Shown: positions 35,007-46,737 of the stretch, in pieces
Layout: every line of letters begins with the position of its first letter
How positions within the stretch are numbered: the stretch's first letter is position 1
NCBI GenBank assembly: GCA_033032865.1
Contig: JAWHQI010000040.1
Coordinates: 10,647,001 to 10,711,000, forward strand
Reading direction: 5' to 3'
Length of the DNA stretch: 64,000 bases
From: Dactylorhiza incarnata
Lineage: Eukaryota; Streptophyta; Magnoliopsida; Asparagales; Orchidaceae
Notes under the pieces: generated by a model
What the model was told of the DNA's origin: nothing
Database searches by the model: none
Seen by the model: only the letters and a program-made list of their open reading frames with translations
Position numbers and translations under genes: made by a program

Positions 35007-35444
35007 TGATGCGCGTTCGGCAAGTGCACCGGTCGCACAAGTAATAAAGTTGGGATTACGTCCCCGAATATCGTCTCTCAAGGAATGCGCGTGGTTAGTT
35101 TGACTCTTCGGATTGAGAAAATAATTACGAGAGTAAATTAAAGGAAAAATCGGAACTTTGATTTTGATTTCCTAAATTACTACACAGAAATGAGATGCGG
35201 GTCAAAACTCCGCTTCGCAAGGCGGGATGGATGCAACGGCCGCGATGTCGTGCTTCAGAAAGTGCGCGGACAGAAAGTAACTGTGACGATTGAGGGTCGC
35301 ACACAAAAGTAGGCTAAGGAAGGTACTATTTACGCAAATAACCAACTAATCCAATATAAGCGATAATCAACCTAATATGCAGTACCTATGCATGATACTA
35401 AGCCTAAATGAGTCCTAAAATATGTATATAATGGAGACTCATCA
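35007..35444 (-). repeat. F5 5' LTR with about 1-kb internal deletion
   Basis: Only 438 bases remain. Compared with the 3' LTR, the sequence jumps from the position matching about 31172 to that matching about 32168, with CACAC-type short repeats at both breakpoints. The deletion removes the palindrome cluster and TATA box, so this copy can no longer start transcription. Confidence 0.88.
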
Positions 35445-36439
35445 CTCCTCTCTCGAGGGTACGCCCACCTGAGATTATGAATTTTTGACCATCGAATCTT
35501 CTTAATACTCGCCTTATGTTGTGAACCCCGCTATTGGGTTTTTACTTCCAATTTGGGAGACTTACCTCATCCTCTCTCGAGGGTAGAGCGCACTTCTCGT
35601 TACCCGTGAGCCATCATTCCGTACGCACGAGCCTCTCGGCTAACTAGTGTACGGAGACGGAAATGAAAACCACACATCGATTATGTGGCTCCACTCAACG
35701 TTATTCTCAGGTAAACCTTAAGCGTTAACTATTTTAGAAAGAGATATTTTATTTTTAGAAAAGCTATTTTTGTGTCCCAATGCTCTTCGACATCGTGCGC
35801 TAAAGGAAATTAGCCACTCATCGGAATGGAGACGACATTAATAATTAGAAAATACATGTTTAATTATTTAAGCGGATATAAGCGGATAAAAAGAAAAATA
35901 AAAAAACTTATATAAAAGTAGTAATATTATCCGTCCCAACCGTCTTAATCAAGCGCTAAAGAAACATAGCCTCTCATCCGAGACGGGGGTGGTATAAACA
36001 GTTATATAAGGACTGAAATAAAGCTAAGTTGCAAAAAAAAAACATTATCTCATATACGCACGCACTCTACTTGTAATAAAATGATTGAATCGAATGAAAG
36101 CATTTAAACGAAAGCGATAAATAAAGCGTTAAAGAAAGCGATAAACTATTTTTATGAAAGCAATAAACCTAAATTATGAAAGCAATAAATGAAGTTATGA
36201 AAGCAATAAAACTATTCTCATACACACACACACTAACATAAATAAAAAAGGAAGATGATCCAAATGAGAAAACAACATTTTATTTCTAAAATGTGAAAAT
36301 TACAAACGAACATAAACTTAATTGCATAAAGAAAACTCACAATCACTCAAAAGAACTCAAAATAACATTACAACACTCGAAATTTGGATGAGATTTGCTT
36401 CAGTCGAGCCCCTCTATTTATAGGCAAAATTTTATTTTT

Positions 36440-36965
36440 ACACGCCCTAGGTCACGGGCGTGACTTGGATGTCACGGTCGTGACTTAGGGCGTGACATTT
36501 GTCCGTGCTTTAGGGGTTGCATCAACCGTCTTCTGGAAGGTTTGGCCATCAAACTTGGCTGCACACGGGCGTGACCTGCAGTGTCATGGGTGTGATAGTG
36601 GGCGGCACATATCTGCTTTAACTGGGGTGTGACGGCTGGCGTGTGCGCTGGATACTTCGAACGCCTAGACAGAGAAAGTTTGTCGAACGCAGATCATCGT
36701 TCGTCAAATGCTAGACGTTGAGAGGGATTCGTCGAACGCTGGATGCCGTTCGTCGAACGCTGGGGCAGAGGGAGTTCGTCGAACACAGCTCGGAGAGCTT
36801 TCGTCGAACGCAGCTCGGAGAGCTTTCGTGGAACGCAGGGGCAGAGGGCGTTCGTCGAACGTAGTTCGACTTTCGTCGAACGCAGCTTGCCTTTCGTCGA
36901 ACGCAGATTACACGCCCTTGGGTCACGGGCGTGACATGCTGTCACGGGCGTGACTTGGGGCGTGA
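36440..36965. repeat. Palindrome clusters in the G4 3' LTR
   Basis: Two motif types lie side by side: GTCACGGGCGTGAC (about 36450-36490, 36555-36600 and 36910-36960) and CGTTCGTCGAACG-type units with GCAG or GCTGG spacers (about 36650-36905). The same arrangement is in the 5' LTR at 42650-43200. Both are upstream of the TATA box on the minus strand. Confidence 0.9.
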
Positions 36966-37130
36966 CTTGACAAAAATTGCCAAAATCTGCAAAAACAAAA
37001 ATAAAACTAAGTTAGTAAGGAAAATAATAAAACAAGCAATTTATTCATTAATTTACATTGAAAATTTACAATATTAATTAAAACTATACTAATAACTATA
37101 CTAAAAATGTATATATTTTATTACTTATCA

Positions 37131-38677
37131 AATACCCCCATACTTAAGCTTTTGCCATTCCAGAGCAAAAGTAAGAGAGATCTATACGAGATTAACATAA
37201 GTTCTAATTTTTAGCTATCGTTTTATTTTAATCATAAGAGACTGAAAAATAAAAATTCGGAGTAATAAGAGTTAAGTCCTGAATTATGCAAATGATTTAA
37301 GTAGAAAGAAATGTCCTAGCCAAAACACTTCTTAATTAACCAAATAGCAAACAAAATTGCAATCATTAGTAAACGAGATTAGATCGAAATTATAATAACC
37401 TTTGTTTAAAGAAATGTGAAGGAAAAATATAACTTACTAATTATGCTCTCAAATGATTTTTTGAATTAAGTCCAGAAACAATAAATCGGCTAAGGAAAAA
37501 AGGGGGTTAAAAAGCTATGGCAAAAAGAAGAGTTCTTGAATTAGGAGTGGTGGTTTGTATCTTTCCACCTTTCCTTTTTAGTTTTCTTTGGTGCTCACCG
37601 TGATATACGGGGGAAAACTGTTTGTTTTGTCTTTTGCTTTAATAACCCAATGCTTATGTTTACGAAACGAAATCTTATTCCCATTGACATAAGATCATTT
37701 AAAAATTTTATCGGGTGCCTATATTTACGGAACGCAGTCTTATTCCCATTGACATAAGATCTTTTTCTTCTTTTATTTTTCTTGCCATGAATACAAAGGG
37801 GTTTGAGAGAAAAAATTCTTAGAAATAATAAAAAAAAGGTTTAGAGCAACCTTGGTAATTTGAAAATTCCTAGATTCCTAGAGACATAAAGTAGAGATAA
37901 TTGGGGTCTAAAGTTGTTTTGCCAACATAATACACATGTCTCTATTTTAGCTAGTAGAAGTAGTGCTTGATAACAAAGTATCTATTTAAATTAAAAACAC
38001 AATATATTCTTTAAAACTTAACCCCGAACGTTTAAATTTATCGATCTTAGATAAACGAACGAATAGTAAAACTAGCGATTATGAAAATCCACAAACATAT
38101 ACTCTCAAAACTAAATGTTTTTAAGAATAAAAGTAAAGTAGGGTTTATTATTTTTTTGGATTTTTGTTCTTTTTTGTATTATGACAAAGTTAAAGAAAAA
38201 CACATTTTTTTGTTTTTTTTTTGTGGTTTTAAACATTTTTTTGATTTTTTTTGTATTATGACAGTTAAAAAAACATGTTTTTTTTATTTTTGTAATTTTT
38301 TGAACATTTTTTTTTCAAACTTATATTTACAAAAGTAAGCAAAATGCAGAATAAAATAGGAAAATAGTCTTTTTTTGTGTAGTTTTTTTTTATTATTTTT
38401 TTTTAAGTTTTTTTTTAAATAAAGACAGTAAAACACCCCCATACTTAAGACCCAACATTGTCCCAAATGTTGTAATATAAGTATGAAGAAGAGAAAATAA
38501 AAGTTTAATATATACAAAAGGAAAGAGGGAGCAAAAAGGCTTCCCTAAATTAAAGCTGGCGGGGACGTAAGAAACCCTGCAAAAACATATAAAAAGAACA
38601 AAGCATAAAAAAATATTAGATAAATATGGGGTGCCTCCCACGAGCGCTTTGTTTACTATCGTGTAGCTTGACTAAAC
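37131..38677 (-). other. G4 3' non-coding region replacing pol
   Basis: No RT, RNase H or integrase sequence occurs between the protease end and the 3' LTR. The PPT (minus TAAGTATGGGGGTA, 37133-37146) abuts the LTR. A second, TAAGTATGGGGGTG, lies at 38434-38447, preceded by GGGACAATGTTG as in element B. Low-complexity T/A runs occur at 38140-38420. Confidence 0.8.
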
Positions 38678-40867
38678 TTAAGTACCGGGATCATCGTTTG
38701 ATAGGGAGTGCTGTAGTGAGGGATTAACGTGCAGAGTAACTTCGTCGTCTCCCACCCGAAGGAGGAGGAGACCATTACTGACATCAATTAGCGCACGGGA
38801 GGTGGCGAGGAAGGGGCGACCGAGGATGATAGGCACCTCAGCGTCTTCCTCGATGTCCAGGATGACGAAATCTATTGGGAAGATAAACTTGTCTACCTGG
38901 ACCAGAACATCCTCCACTACCCCTATAGGGTACTTTATCAAGTTATCCATAAGCTGGATACTCATCTTTGTCGGGCTTGGGATGCCCAAGTCGAGTTGTT
39001 TAAAAAGAGTAAAAGGCATCAAATTGATGCTGGCGCCCAAGTCTGCTAGAGCATACTTCAATAACATATTGTCGAAGAGGCACGGGATGGAGAACCGTCC
39101 CGGGTCGTTCAATTTTGCGGCAATTTGTTAAGGAAAACGGCTGAGCAGTCCGCATTAAAGGAAACGCGCGAAACATCGTCGAGTTTCTTTTTGTCAGAAA
39201 ACAACCCTTTAAGATATTTTGCATATTTTGGCATTTGGGAGAGTGCCTCACAGAAGGGAACATTTATTATAATTTGTTTAAAAATTTGCAAGAATTTTTG
39301 ATATTGCTCGTGCTTCCGCTCGTTGTTTATTTTTGAGGGATAAGGAAGATGCGAGCAAGAAACGTTCGGCACGATCGAAAGACTCGGTGATTTAACAATT
39401 GAAGGAGAGGGTGTAGAGGTCGGTGTCGAAACATGTACCTTAGGATCGACCCGTTTTTGGGAGGTTACCTCCTTGCCACTACGAAGATTTATGGCATTGG
39501 CAGTTTCTCGGGGGGTTTGGCTCCGTGTTCCCTGACAGAGCTCCATATGGCCGCTCGGAGACCATCTTTGCCAGCTGTCCCACCTGATTTTCTAAGTTTT
39601 TAATCGATCCGGTAATATTCCGGATATTTGACTCGGTGGACGCAGCGTATTTAGCAAAAATATCTTCGAGCAGAGAAGATTTTGGAGGTGGAGGCTGAAA
39701 TCTGTTTCGAAATCCTTGCGGAAATCCTTGCGGATTTACAATTGGGGGCCTCTGAGCATTGTTAGGATTGCTCCAGGAAAAATTTGGGTGGTTCCTCCAA
39801 CCCGGATTATAATTATTACTATACAAAATATTATTAGGGTTGAAAGGGGGCCTAACTGGGTTGCCTAGGTAATCTACAGTTTCTTCGACAAAATTATTAT
39901 TGCTATTATTATTATTGTTATTATTAAGCCAAGCGGGAGTGGAGGAGGAAGTAGTCATCTCCGCCACTTGCTTACTTAGCCGCTCCACTTGCGAGGCTAG
40001 GTGAGCAGTGGCATCCACTTCATAAATCCCGGCCGGTTTGGCAGGGCGAGATCTAGGCACATTCCATTGATAGGCGTTCATGGCCATTTCCTCGAACAGA
40101 GCTTGAGCGGCCGCCGGGGTTTTGTTGTTTAACGTTCCCCCGGTGGCTGCATCGATCATCTGCCACGTGGAAAAATTTAGGCCATTATAAAACGTTTGGA
40201 CCTGCAGCCAGGACGGCAGCGCATGATGAGGACATCTACGCAGGAACTCTTTAAAATGCTCCCAAGTCTCATAGAGAGACTCAGAATCGTATTGATTGAA
40301 AGAGGCGATATCCGTATGTAACTTAGCGGTTTTTTACGGGGGGAAATATTTATTTAAAAAGTTTTCCGTCAATTGGGCCCACGTGGTTATGGATCCTCTG
40401 GGAAGAGAAGTTAACCACGCTTTTGCCTTCATCCGCAGCGAAAATGGAAATAAGCGTAAACGAATGGCGTCGTCAGTAACGCCATTAATTTTAAATGTAT
40501 CGCATATTTCTAAAAAGTTAGAAAGATGTAAGTTCGGATCCTCATCTGGCAAACCGTCAAATTAGACTGACTGTTGTACCATTTGAATGATGCTAGATTT
40601 TATTTCAAAATTATTATTAGCCATTGTTGGGCGCGTTATGCTCGATCCGGTATCTTCCAGATTTGGCCTGGCATAATATGCCATGGTCATTAGCTGGGCC
40701 ACATCTGGAATTTGATCGGCCATAGGTTCAGTGTAAGTATCACCGACTGACTCTTCGGGAAATTCGAGTAAGTTTTAATCACGAAGTCGGAGGCGCTCGT
40801 GAAGAGTGCGTTCGATTTCGGGGTCAAAAGGGATATTCGAATCGTCTGAGGAGTTTCCCCGGGTCAT
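38678..40867 (-). pseudogene. G4 Athila-like gag-protease (broken)
   Basis: The likely start is the ATG complementary to 40865-40867 (MTRGNSSDDSNIPFDP). Next comes a gag core with DEDPNLHLSNFLEICDTFK, AIRLRLFPFSL and AKAWLTSLP (40334-40552), a region with LASQVERLSKQVAEM and an Asn repeat (39479-40159), NAINLRSGKEV, then protease at 38678-39112 with CLFDNMLLKYALADLGASIN and IILGRPFLAT. The protease active site reads DLGAS, the form commonly seen in Athila-like elements. In-frame stops near 40780, 40560 and 40335 and frame changes near 39500 and 39110 show decay. No pol follows. Confidence 0.88.
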
Positions 40868-41025
40868 ATACTAATGATAAAAGTGATATGTATATTTTTT
40901 TTGCTTTTTATAATAATTTTTTCTATATATATTTTTTTTGTAGATATATTATTTTTATATATATTTTTAATATATATGATAAAAGCAATATTAATTCCTT
41001 GTTTCAAATAACAACACTAAGGTTC

Positions 41026-41047
41026 CCCGGCAACGGCGCCAAAAACT
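41026..41047 (-). other. G4 primer binding site (tRNA-Asp type)
   Basis: The minus strand reads TTTTTGGCGCCGTTGCCGGG beside the 5' LTR end. It is the same site as in A1 and B. Confidence 0.9.
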
Positions 41048-43362
41048 TGATGATTTGATTCGGATTATTCTTTTTAATTGTTTTGGTTAACCTTTATTTG
41101 ATGAGATTAGAGTTAGGCAGGTGTTTCCAAAGAGTCTCGCAAGTACTCCTACTTTGAGAAATTAACCGTTATCCTATCGAAAGATAGAAGTAACTGTCTT
41201 TTTCTGCTATCAAAATATTGACGATTACGCCTCGGCTACAACGCCGAATTCGATTGATTTTTAAAATAGAAAAGGAGAGTTTTGCACTAATTTGGTTTGA
41301 ACAGTTTTTGTTTAAATTTTAATCCGAACTAATCATATAATAAAGGCAAGTGTACCTTATCGTGAGTAATACAGGATATTTTGTTTTAGAAAATATCGAG
41401 GTCGTATATTTCCGCGGATCGTGTTGATTAAGCTACTTTGAGGAATGAACTATTATTTTATCAGAATAAGATTTTAGTGTGGGTTTTTAAAAGAAAACGA
41501 TAATAAGCGTATAACTAGAGTTCTAAACGATGATAATAATAGCGCCCGATGTCGAATTACCTTGAGACGAAAATAGTATTTTTTAGAAGTAAAAGAGATG
41601 ACTTCTTAAAACATTAAAACGGCTTGGCCGTGGAGGTTCCATAATTATGAACGCTCCTCTCTCGAGGGTACGCCCACCTGAGATTATGAATTTTCGACCA
41701 TCGAATCTTCTTAATACTCGCGTTATGTTGTGAACCCCGTTATTGGGTTTTTACTTCCAATTCAGGAGACTTACATCATCCTCTCTCGAGGGTAGAGCAC
41801 ATTCTCTTTACCCATGAGCGATTAGTCTGTACGCATGAGCCTCTCGGCTAACCAGTGTATGGAGACAGAAATGAAAACCACACATCGATTATGTGGCTCC
41901 ACTCAACGTTATTCTCAGGTAAACCTTAAGCGTTAATTATTTTAGAAAGAGATATTTTATTTTTAGAAAAGCTATTTGTGTGTCCCAATGCTCTTCGACA
42001 TCGTGCGCTAAAGGAAATTAGCCACTCATCGGAATGGAGACGGCATTAATAATTAGAAATACATGTTTAATTATTTAAGCAGATATAAGCGGATAAAAAG
42101 AAAAATAAAAAGACTTATATAAAAGCAGTAATAATATCCGTCCCAACCGTCTTAATCAAGTGCTAAAGAAACTTAGCCTCTCATCCAGGACAGGGGTGGT
42201 ATAAACAGTTATATAAGTACTGAAATAAAGCTAAGTTACAAAAAAGAAAAACATTATCTCATATACGCACGCACTCTACTTGTAATAAAATGACTAAATC
42301 GAAAGAAAGCGTTTAAACGAAAGCGATAAATAAAGCGTTAAAGAAAGCGATAAACTATTTTTATGAAAGCAATAAACCTAAATTATGAAAGCAATAAACT
42401 AAGTTATGAAAGCAATAAAACTATTCCCATACACACACACTAACATAAATAAAAAAGGAAGATGATCCAAATGAGAAAACAATATTTTATTTCAAAAATA
42501 TGAAAATTACAAACGAACATAAACTTAATTGCATAAAGAAAACTCACAATCACTCAAAAGAACTCAAAATAACATTACAACACTCAAAATTTGGATGAGA
42601 TTTGCTTCAGCCGAGCCCCAATATTTATAGGCAAAATTTTATTTTTACACACCCTAGGTCACGGGCGTGACTTGGATGTCACGGCCGTGACTTAGGGCGT
42701 GACATTTGCGCGTGCTTTAAGGGTCACATCCGCCGTCTTCTGGAAGGTTTGGCCATCAAACTTGGTTGCACACGGGTGTGACCTGTAGTGTCACGGGAGT
42801 GACAGTGGGCAGCACATATCTGCTTTAACTGGGGCATGATGGCTGGCGTGTGCGCTGGATTCTTCGAACGCCTGGACAGAGAAAGTTCATCGAACGCAGA
42901 TCATCGTTCGTCGAACGCGGGATGCTGAGAGGGATTCGTCGAACGCTGGACGCCGTTCATCGAACTCTGGGGCAGAGGGAGTTCATCGAACGCAGCTTGG
43001 AGAGCTTTCGTCAAACGTAGCTCAGAGAGCTTTTGTCGAACGCAGCTCGGAGAGCTTTCGTCGAACACAGGGGCAGAGGGCATTCATGCAACGTAGTTCG
43101 ACTTTTGTCGAACGCAGCTTACCTTTCATCGAACGCAGATTACACGCCCTTGAGTCACGGGCGTGACATGTTGTCACGGGCGTGACTTGGGGCGTGACTT
43201 GACAAAAATTGCCAAAATCTGCAAAAACAAAAATTAAACTAAGTTAGTAAGGAAAATAATAAAACAAGCAATTTATTCATTAATTTACATTGAAAATTTA
43301 CAATATTAATTAAAACTATACTAATAACTATACTAAAAATGCATATATTTTATTACTTATCA
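41048..43362 (-). repeat. G4 5' LTR (2,315 bp)
   Basis: It is uninterrupted. The TATA-like box on the minus strand is at 42620-42631, and the palindrome clusters at 42650-43200 are upstream of it. It ends at 43362 with the TSD CTCTA following. Confidence 0.93.
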
Positions 43363-44159
43363 CTCTATTTTGAACATGGCAAGCAGTGTTGACAACTTCA
43401 ACCCAGAAATATTCTGGTAGTGAAGAGTCACTTAGCATTATCCTAACAGCCTCTATGAGAGTCATGTTTTCCTCTCAGCAACTCCATTCTGCTGTAATGT
43501 TCTTGGAGAAGGAAATTCTTGAAAGATATCTTGTTCTTTGCAGAAATCTATCATGAGACTAAAATTCTATCCCATAGTCACTTTTGATTTTGACCACAAA
43601 ATGTCTCTTTTCATTCTAAATTTGCTTGACAAATGAAGTAAATCCATCCAAGGTATCCGACTTTTTTCTAAAGAAAGAACGCCCAAGCATACCTAGAGAA
43701 GTCATCAACTATCACAAGATTATATAACTTCCTTCCTAAACAATGATTTGGCATAGGACCAAATAAGTCCATATGTAATAAGTAAAGGCATCTTTCTGAA
43801 TATTTTGAACCTATGCTCTTAAAGGTGGTCTTAGTTTGCTTGCCCATCTGACAAGCAAGACAAATACCTTCTTTAATGCATGTAAGATTAGGTCCATTTC
43901 TAACTAGATTTTTTTAAAAGAGTTTATTGATTGTCTTATAGTTCATGTGAGCAAGCCACTTGTGTCATTGCACACAAAGTGATTCTCTCTCATTTGCTAC
44001 AAGACAAACATGTGTAGTTGAATCTAAATACAAGAAATTTAAACAATATAGAGTCACTCCTAGTGCCTGATAGAATTTTCACAAGATCAACTGAATTCTT
44101 GATCAAACACTTATCCTTGTGGAACTCAATCACATATCTAAGATCACATAGTTGGCTTA
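43363..44159 (-). pseudogene. C1 copia integrase fragment
   Basis: On the minus strand from 44159 downward: SQLCDLRYVIEFHKDKCLI (end of the protease-integrase spacer, 43990-44160), the integrase zinc-binding CLACQMGKQTKT, and the catalytic core with HMDLFGPM and VDDFSRYAWAFFL (about 43690-43860). It runs on with stops and frameshifts to ACHVQNR at 43368. It is cut by G4 below and T5 above. Confidence 0.88.
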
Positions 44160-44736
44160 TGTAACAAGTCAAAATAATAATAATAATAATAATAATAGTA
44201 ATAATAATAATAAAAATAATAAAAGTTCTTTACCCCCTCTTTCCTAGACACAACCCCCTCCCCATATTTAAAAACCTAGGTCCAGGGTTCCCACAAGCAT
44301 CACAGCGTTGACTCCCGTCAATCGCGACTTCCATCTTTCGCACGCGATGCCTCCTGAACACGTTGATCTCCTGCTCGCCATCTGCTCCTGTGACCAATCT
44401 CTCCTGCTCCTCCACCTCATCTGGCCGGCGGCTTCCCCCCTCTTCTCCAGGCCAACGACAGAAGAAGCTCCTCCCTCCTCCTCTGACTTCCTCTAGGTTG
44501 GTATCAGTATTTTTGAAAGTCTGGGTTTTTATATAAACACCTGTATTTTCCTTTTCACTGTTGTACTCTAAAGCTTCCGCATATTTATAAAACATATTTT
44601 CCTCAATTTAATTTTTAAACTTAATAATGTTAATCCAGCCCCGTCAAACAGACATTGTGTTTCATCCACTTATGTCTGTGGTAACATGATTCTCCCGGAG
44701 CAGGCACTGTCTTTTGCTTTTAGATGGATCGTGATA
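44160..44736 (+). repeat. T5 5' LTR with large internal deletion
   Basis: It is 577 bases against 1,998 in the 3' LTR. It matches the 3' LTR at both ends but jumps near 44500 from the position matching about 50610 to that matching about 52057. An (AAT)n microsatellite lies at 44173-44225 near its start. Confidence 0.88.
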
Positions 44737-45437
44737 GTTGGTATCAGAGTCTAGTTGTTTTCTAAAGATAAGTTAATTTTTTTTTTAAATAATATAAAAT
44801 ATCTACTAGTTTTTACTTATTGTAATTTACATTATATAAATATAAATATGCATGCAACATTTCTTCACTCACTTTATCATTAACTGTTGTTCTTGGTCGA
44901 AACATTCACACACTACACTCATAATCATGTGTAGTATGCACACGAATGTTAAGGGATTATGGGCAAACTTAACATTTATGTGCATATGAATTTCCACTAA
45001 GTTATACACCGCTTGCAAATATTAAATGGTTATTGGCAATTTTAATATTTTCAAGTGTGATGACATTAGCAGCATAATATGCATGACATGTTAAGCGATA
45101 TGGGTGCTTAACATGGTGTGTGTATCCATCCATGAACATCATTAGGAATGCATTTTAGACACAGTGGCATATCATGCATAGCATAACTCATTTGCACAAG
45201 TGTCAAGCTAAGAACAACAGATAATGATTGCGTACACATGGATTTATTTATTTACAACTTCACATGATTTCATTGTTGCATTCGCATGATCATTACTAGC
45301 AGTTGTCCAATGAAAATGCTGCAATTATTACATGATTTAGGTATCTGACAGTACGAAAGTGTTAGAACCTCTGATCTCAATAATTCTTGTTCCGTTGATT
45401 ATCGATTCTTACCCGATTTTCTTGTATCTCCTTCTAG

Positions 45438-46680
45438 ATGGCTCCTTAGAGGCAGCAATGCAAGAAGACCGCCCCTCCTGCGGCTGAACCATCTGGTAAT
45501 GACACGGCTCAATTTTGCAGCAGATTCTGGATCGCCTCACTCACCTGGAGGAGGATCACTAGACTACTAATCCAACCTCTGGATCTGGAACTAGGACAGC
45601 TGGAGCAACAATTACTATTGCCACTCATGAAGTCATCCCTGCTTCTTATCCTAGAACCAGATCTCCTGTCGTCGACTTGGTGACTCCACTCGCATCCAGT
45701 TTGATTGTTCCCCCGGTAGCGATGGCAGACACTTTGGCGTTCAAAAGGTTAAACCTGTCATCTTACTATGGCAATCGTGACTACTTTGTCATTTCTGAGT
45801 GGCTCTTCTAGATGGAGGGGCACTTCGAGTACGCTGAATTCTAAATGTCCAGAAGGTTCTTCTTGTTGCTTACTAGCTAACCGAGGATGCGTACACCTGG
45901 TGGATTCAGCGCCACAATCTTCCCAACTCTACCACCATGACCTGGGACCAAATAAAGGGCGCTATTATGGAAGTTCCTTTCTTCTGTGGAGCGTGACCGG
46001 CTAGCTGAGAAATTCTTGTCCCTCCAGTATCTAGGCAGATCAGTAACAGAGTATGAGAAAGAGTTGTCCCGCCTGTACCTCCATGTCGTGGAATTGGTGC
46101 CAGACGAGTCCAAGAAGATCAGTCATTTCGTGAAGGGACTCTGTCATGATTTTTGTCAGCATGTAGTGGCTTATGGCGCCGCTACCTTAGCCGATACTGT
46201 GGAAGCTGTGTTGTAAGTGGAGGCTATCGAGCAGGAGCATTCTACTAAGAAGGTACAACATAGTATTGGCAATGCTGTCTAGGCTGATCATAAGTGCAAA
46301 GGTGCTCCTTCCCAAGATCAAGGCCTCAAGCACAAAGAGGTGTTTGTCTTCTGTCATAAAGTGGGTCATGTTGCCCAAGTTTTCCGACCCTCTTGAAGAA
46401 GCAGAAGACGGTTGTTCCTGCACCCCATCCTCAGATGATGCTTGCCACTATCTCCACTATCTATACCTACTGCAAGAGGCTGGGTCACCAACTGAATGAA
46501 TGTCATCATAAGAAGAATGCTTGCTACCGATGTGGTTAAGTTGGGCACCATATCCAAGACTATCCAATTCCTACCAGCTTCTGCAGTCTATCCCGGGAGC
46601 TCAAGAAAATAGTAGAGCCATGCTGAATTTCATTACCCAGGGAGAGGCGCTTGCATCTATCGACATCATATCTGGTATGT
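45438..46680 (+). pseudogene. T5 gag remnant
   Basis: The ATG at 45438 (MAP) meets a stop as fourth codon. Later frames carry the gag core RDRLAEKFLSLQYLGRSVTEYEKELSRLY and KKISHFVKGL (45986-46216). Two degenerate nucleocapsid knuckles follow: FCHKVGHVA near 46350-46385, and CYRCG-stop-VGHHIQDY near 46525-46562, in which the last cysteine is lost. At least one frameshift and several stops are present. Confidence 0.85.
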
Positions 46681-46737
46681 AATACATTGTTCTTAGATTT
46701 CTACATCTTATTTTATTTGCTTTAGTATCAAACAACT

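Larger units (their letters stand above)
30874..35444 (-). mobile_element. F5: non-autonomous relative of A1
   Basis: The minus-strand LTRs begin TGATGAGTC and end CGCGCATCA: a 3' LTR at 30874-32310 and a shortened 5' LTR at 35007-35444. The perfect TSD CTCCT lies at 30869-30873 and 35445-35449. The PBS on the minus strand is TTTTTGGCACCGTTGCCGAG (tRNA-Asp type with changes), at about 34985-35004. LTR starts, PPT region (GCGCAAACxxGTAAGTCTGGGGGTG) and ORF resemble A1. Confidence 0.95.
30262..37130 (-). repeat. G4 3' LTR, interrupted by F5
   Basis: The two parts 30262-30873 and 35450-37130 match the 5' LTR. F5 sits between them with the TSD CTCCT. Without F5 and one TSD copy the LTR is 2,293 bases, against 2,315 for its partner. 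A TATA-like box (minus strand CCTATAAATAG) is at 36414-36424, with a palindrome cluster upstream at 36440-36965. Confidence 0.92.
30262..43362 (-). mobile_element. G4: Athila-like Ty3 element with gag-protease only
   Basis: LTRs on the minus strand begin TGATAAGTAATAAAATATA and end AAATCATCA. The 5' LTR is 41048-43362, and the 3' LTR spans 30262-37130 with F5 inserted in it. The perfect TSD CTCTA lies at 30257-30261 and 43363-43367. The PBS is tRNA-Asp type and the PPT is at 37133-37146. The interior carries gag and protease but no RT, RNase H or integrase. Without F5 it is about 8.5 kb. It splits the C1 integrase, whose frame (ACHVQNR before, ASILESHKK after) resumes across it. Confidence 0.95.

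Noticed and set aside
36694..36953. Arg/Ser-rich frames over the CGTTCGTCGAACG cluster of G4
   Set aside because: Same repeat effect, open on both strands, and inside U3 upstream of the promoter.
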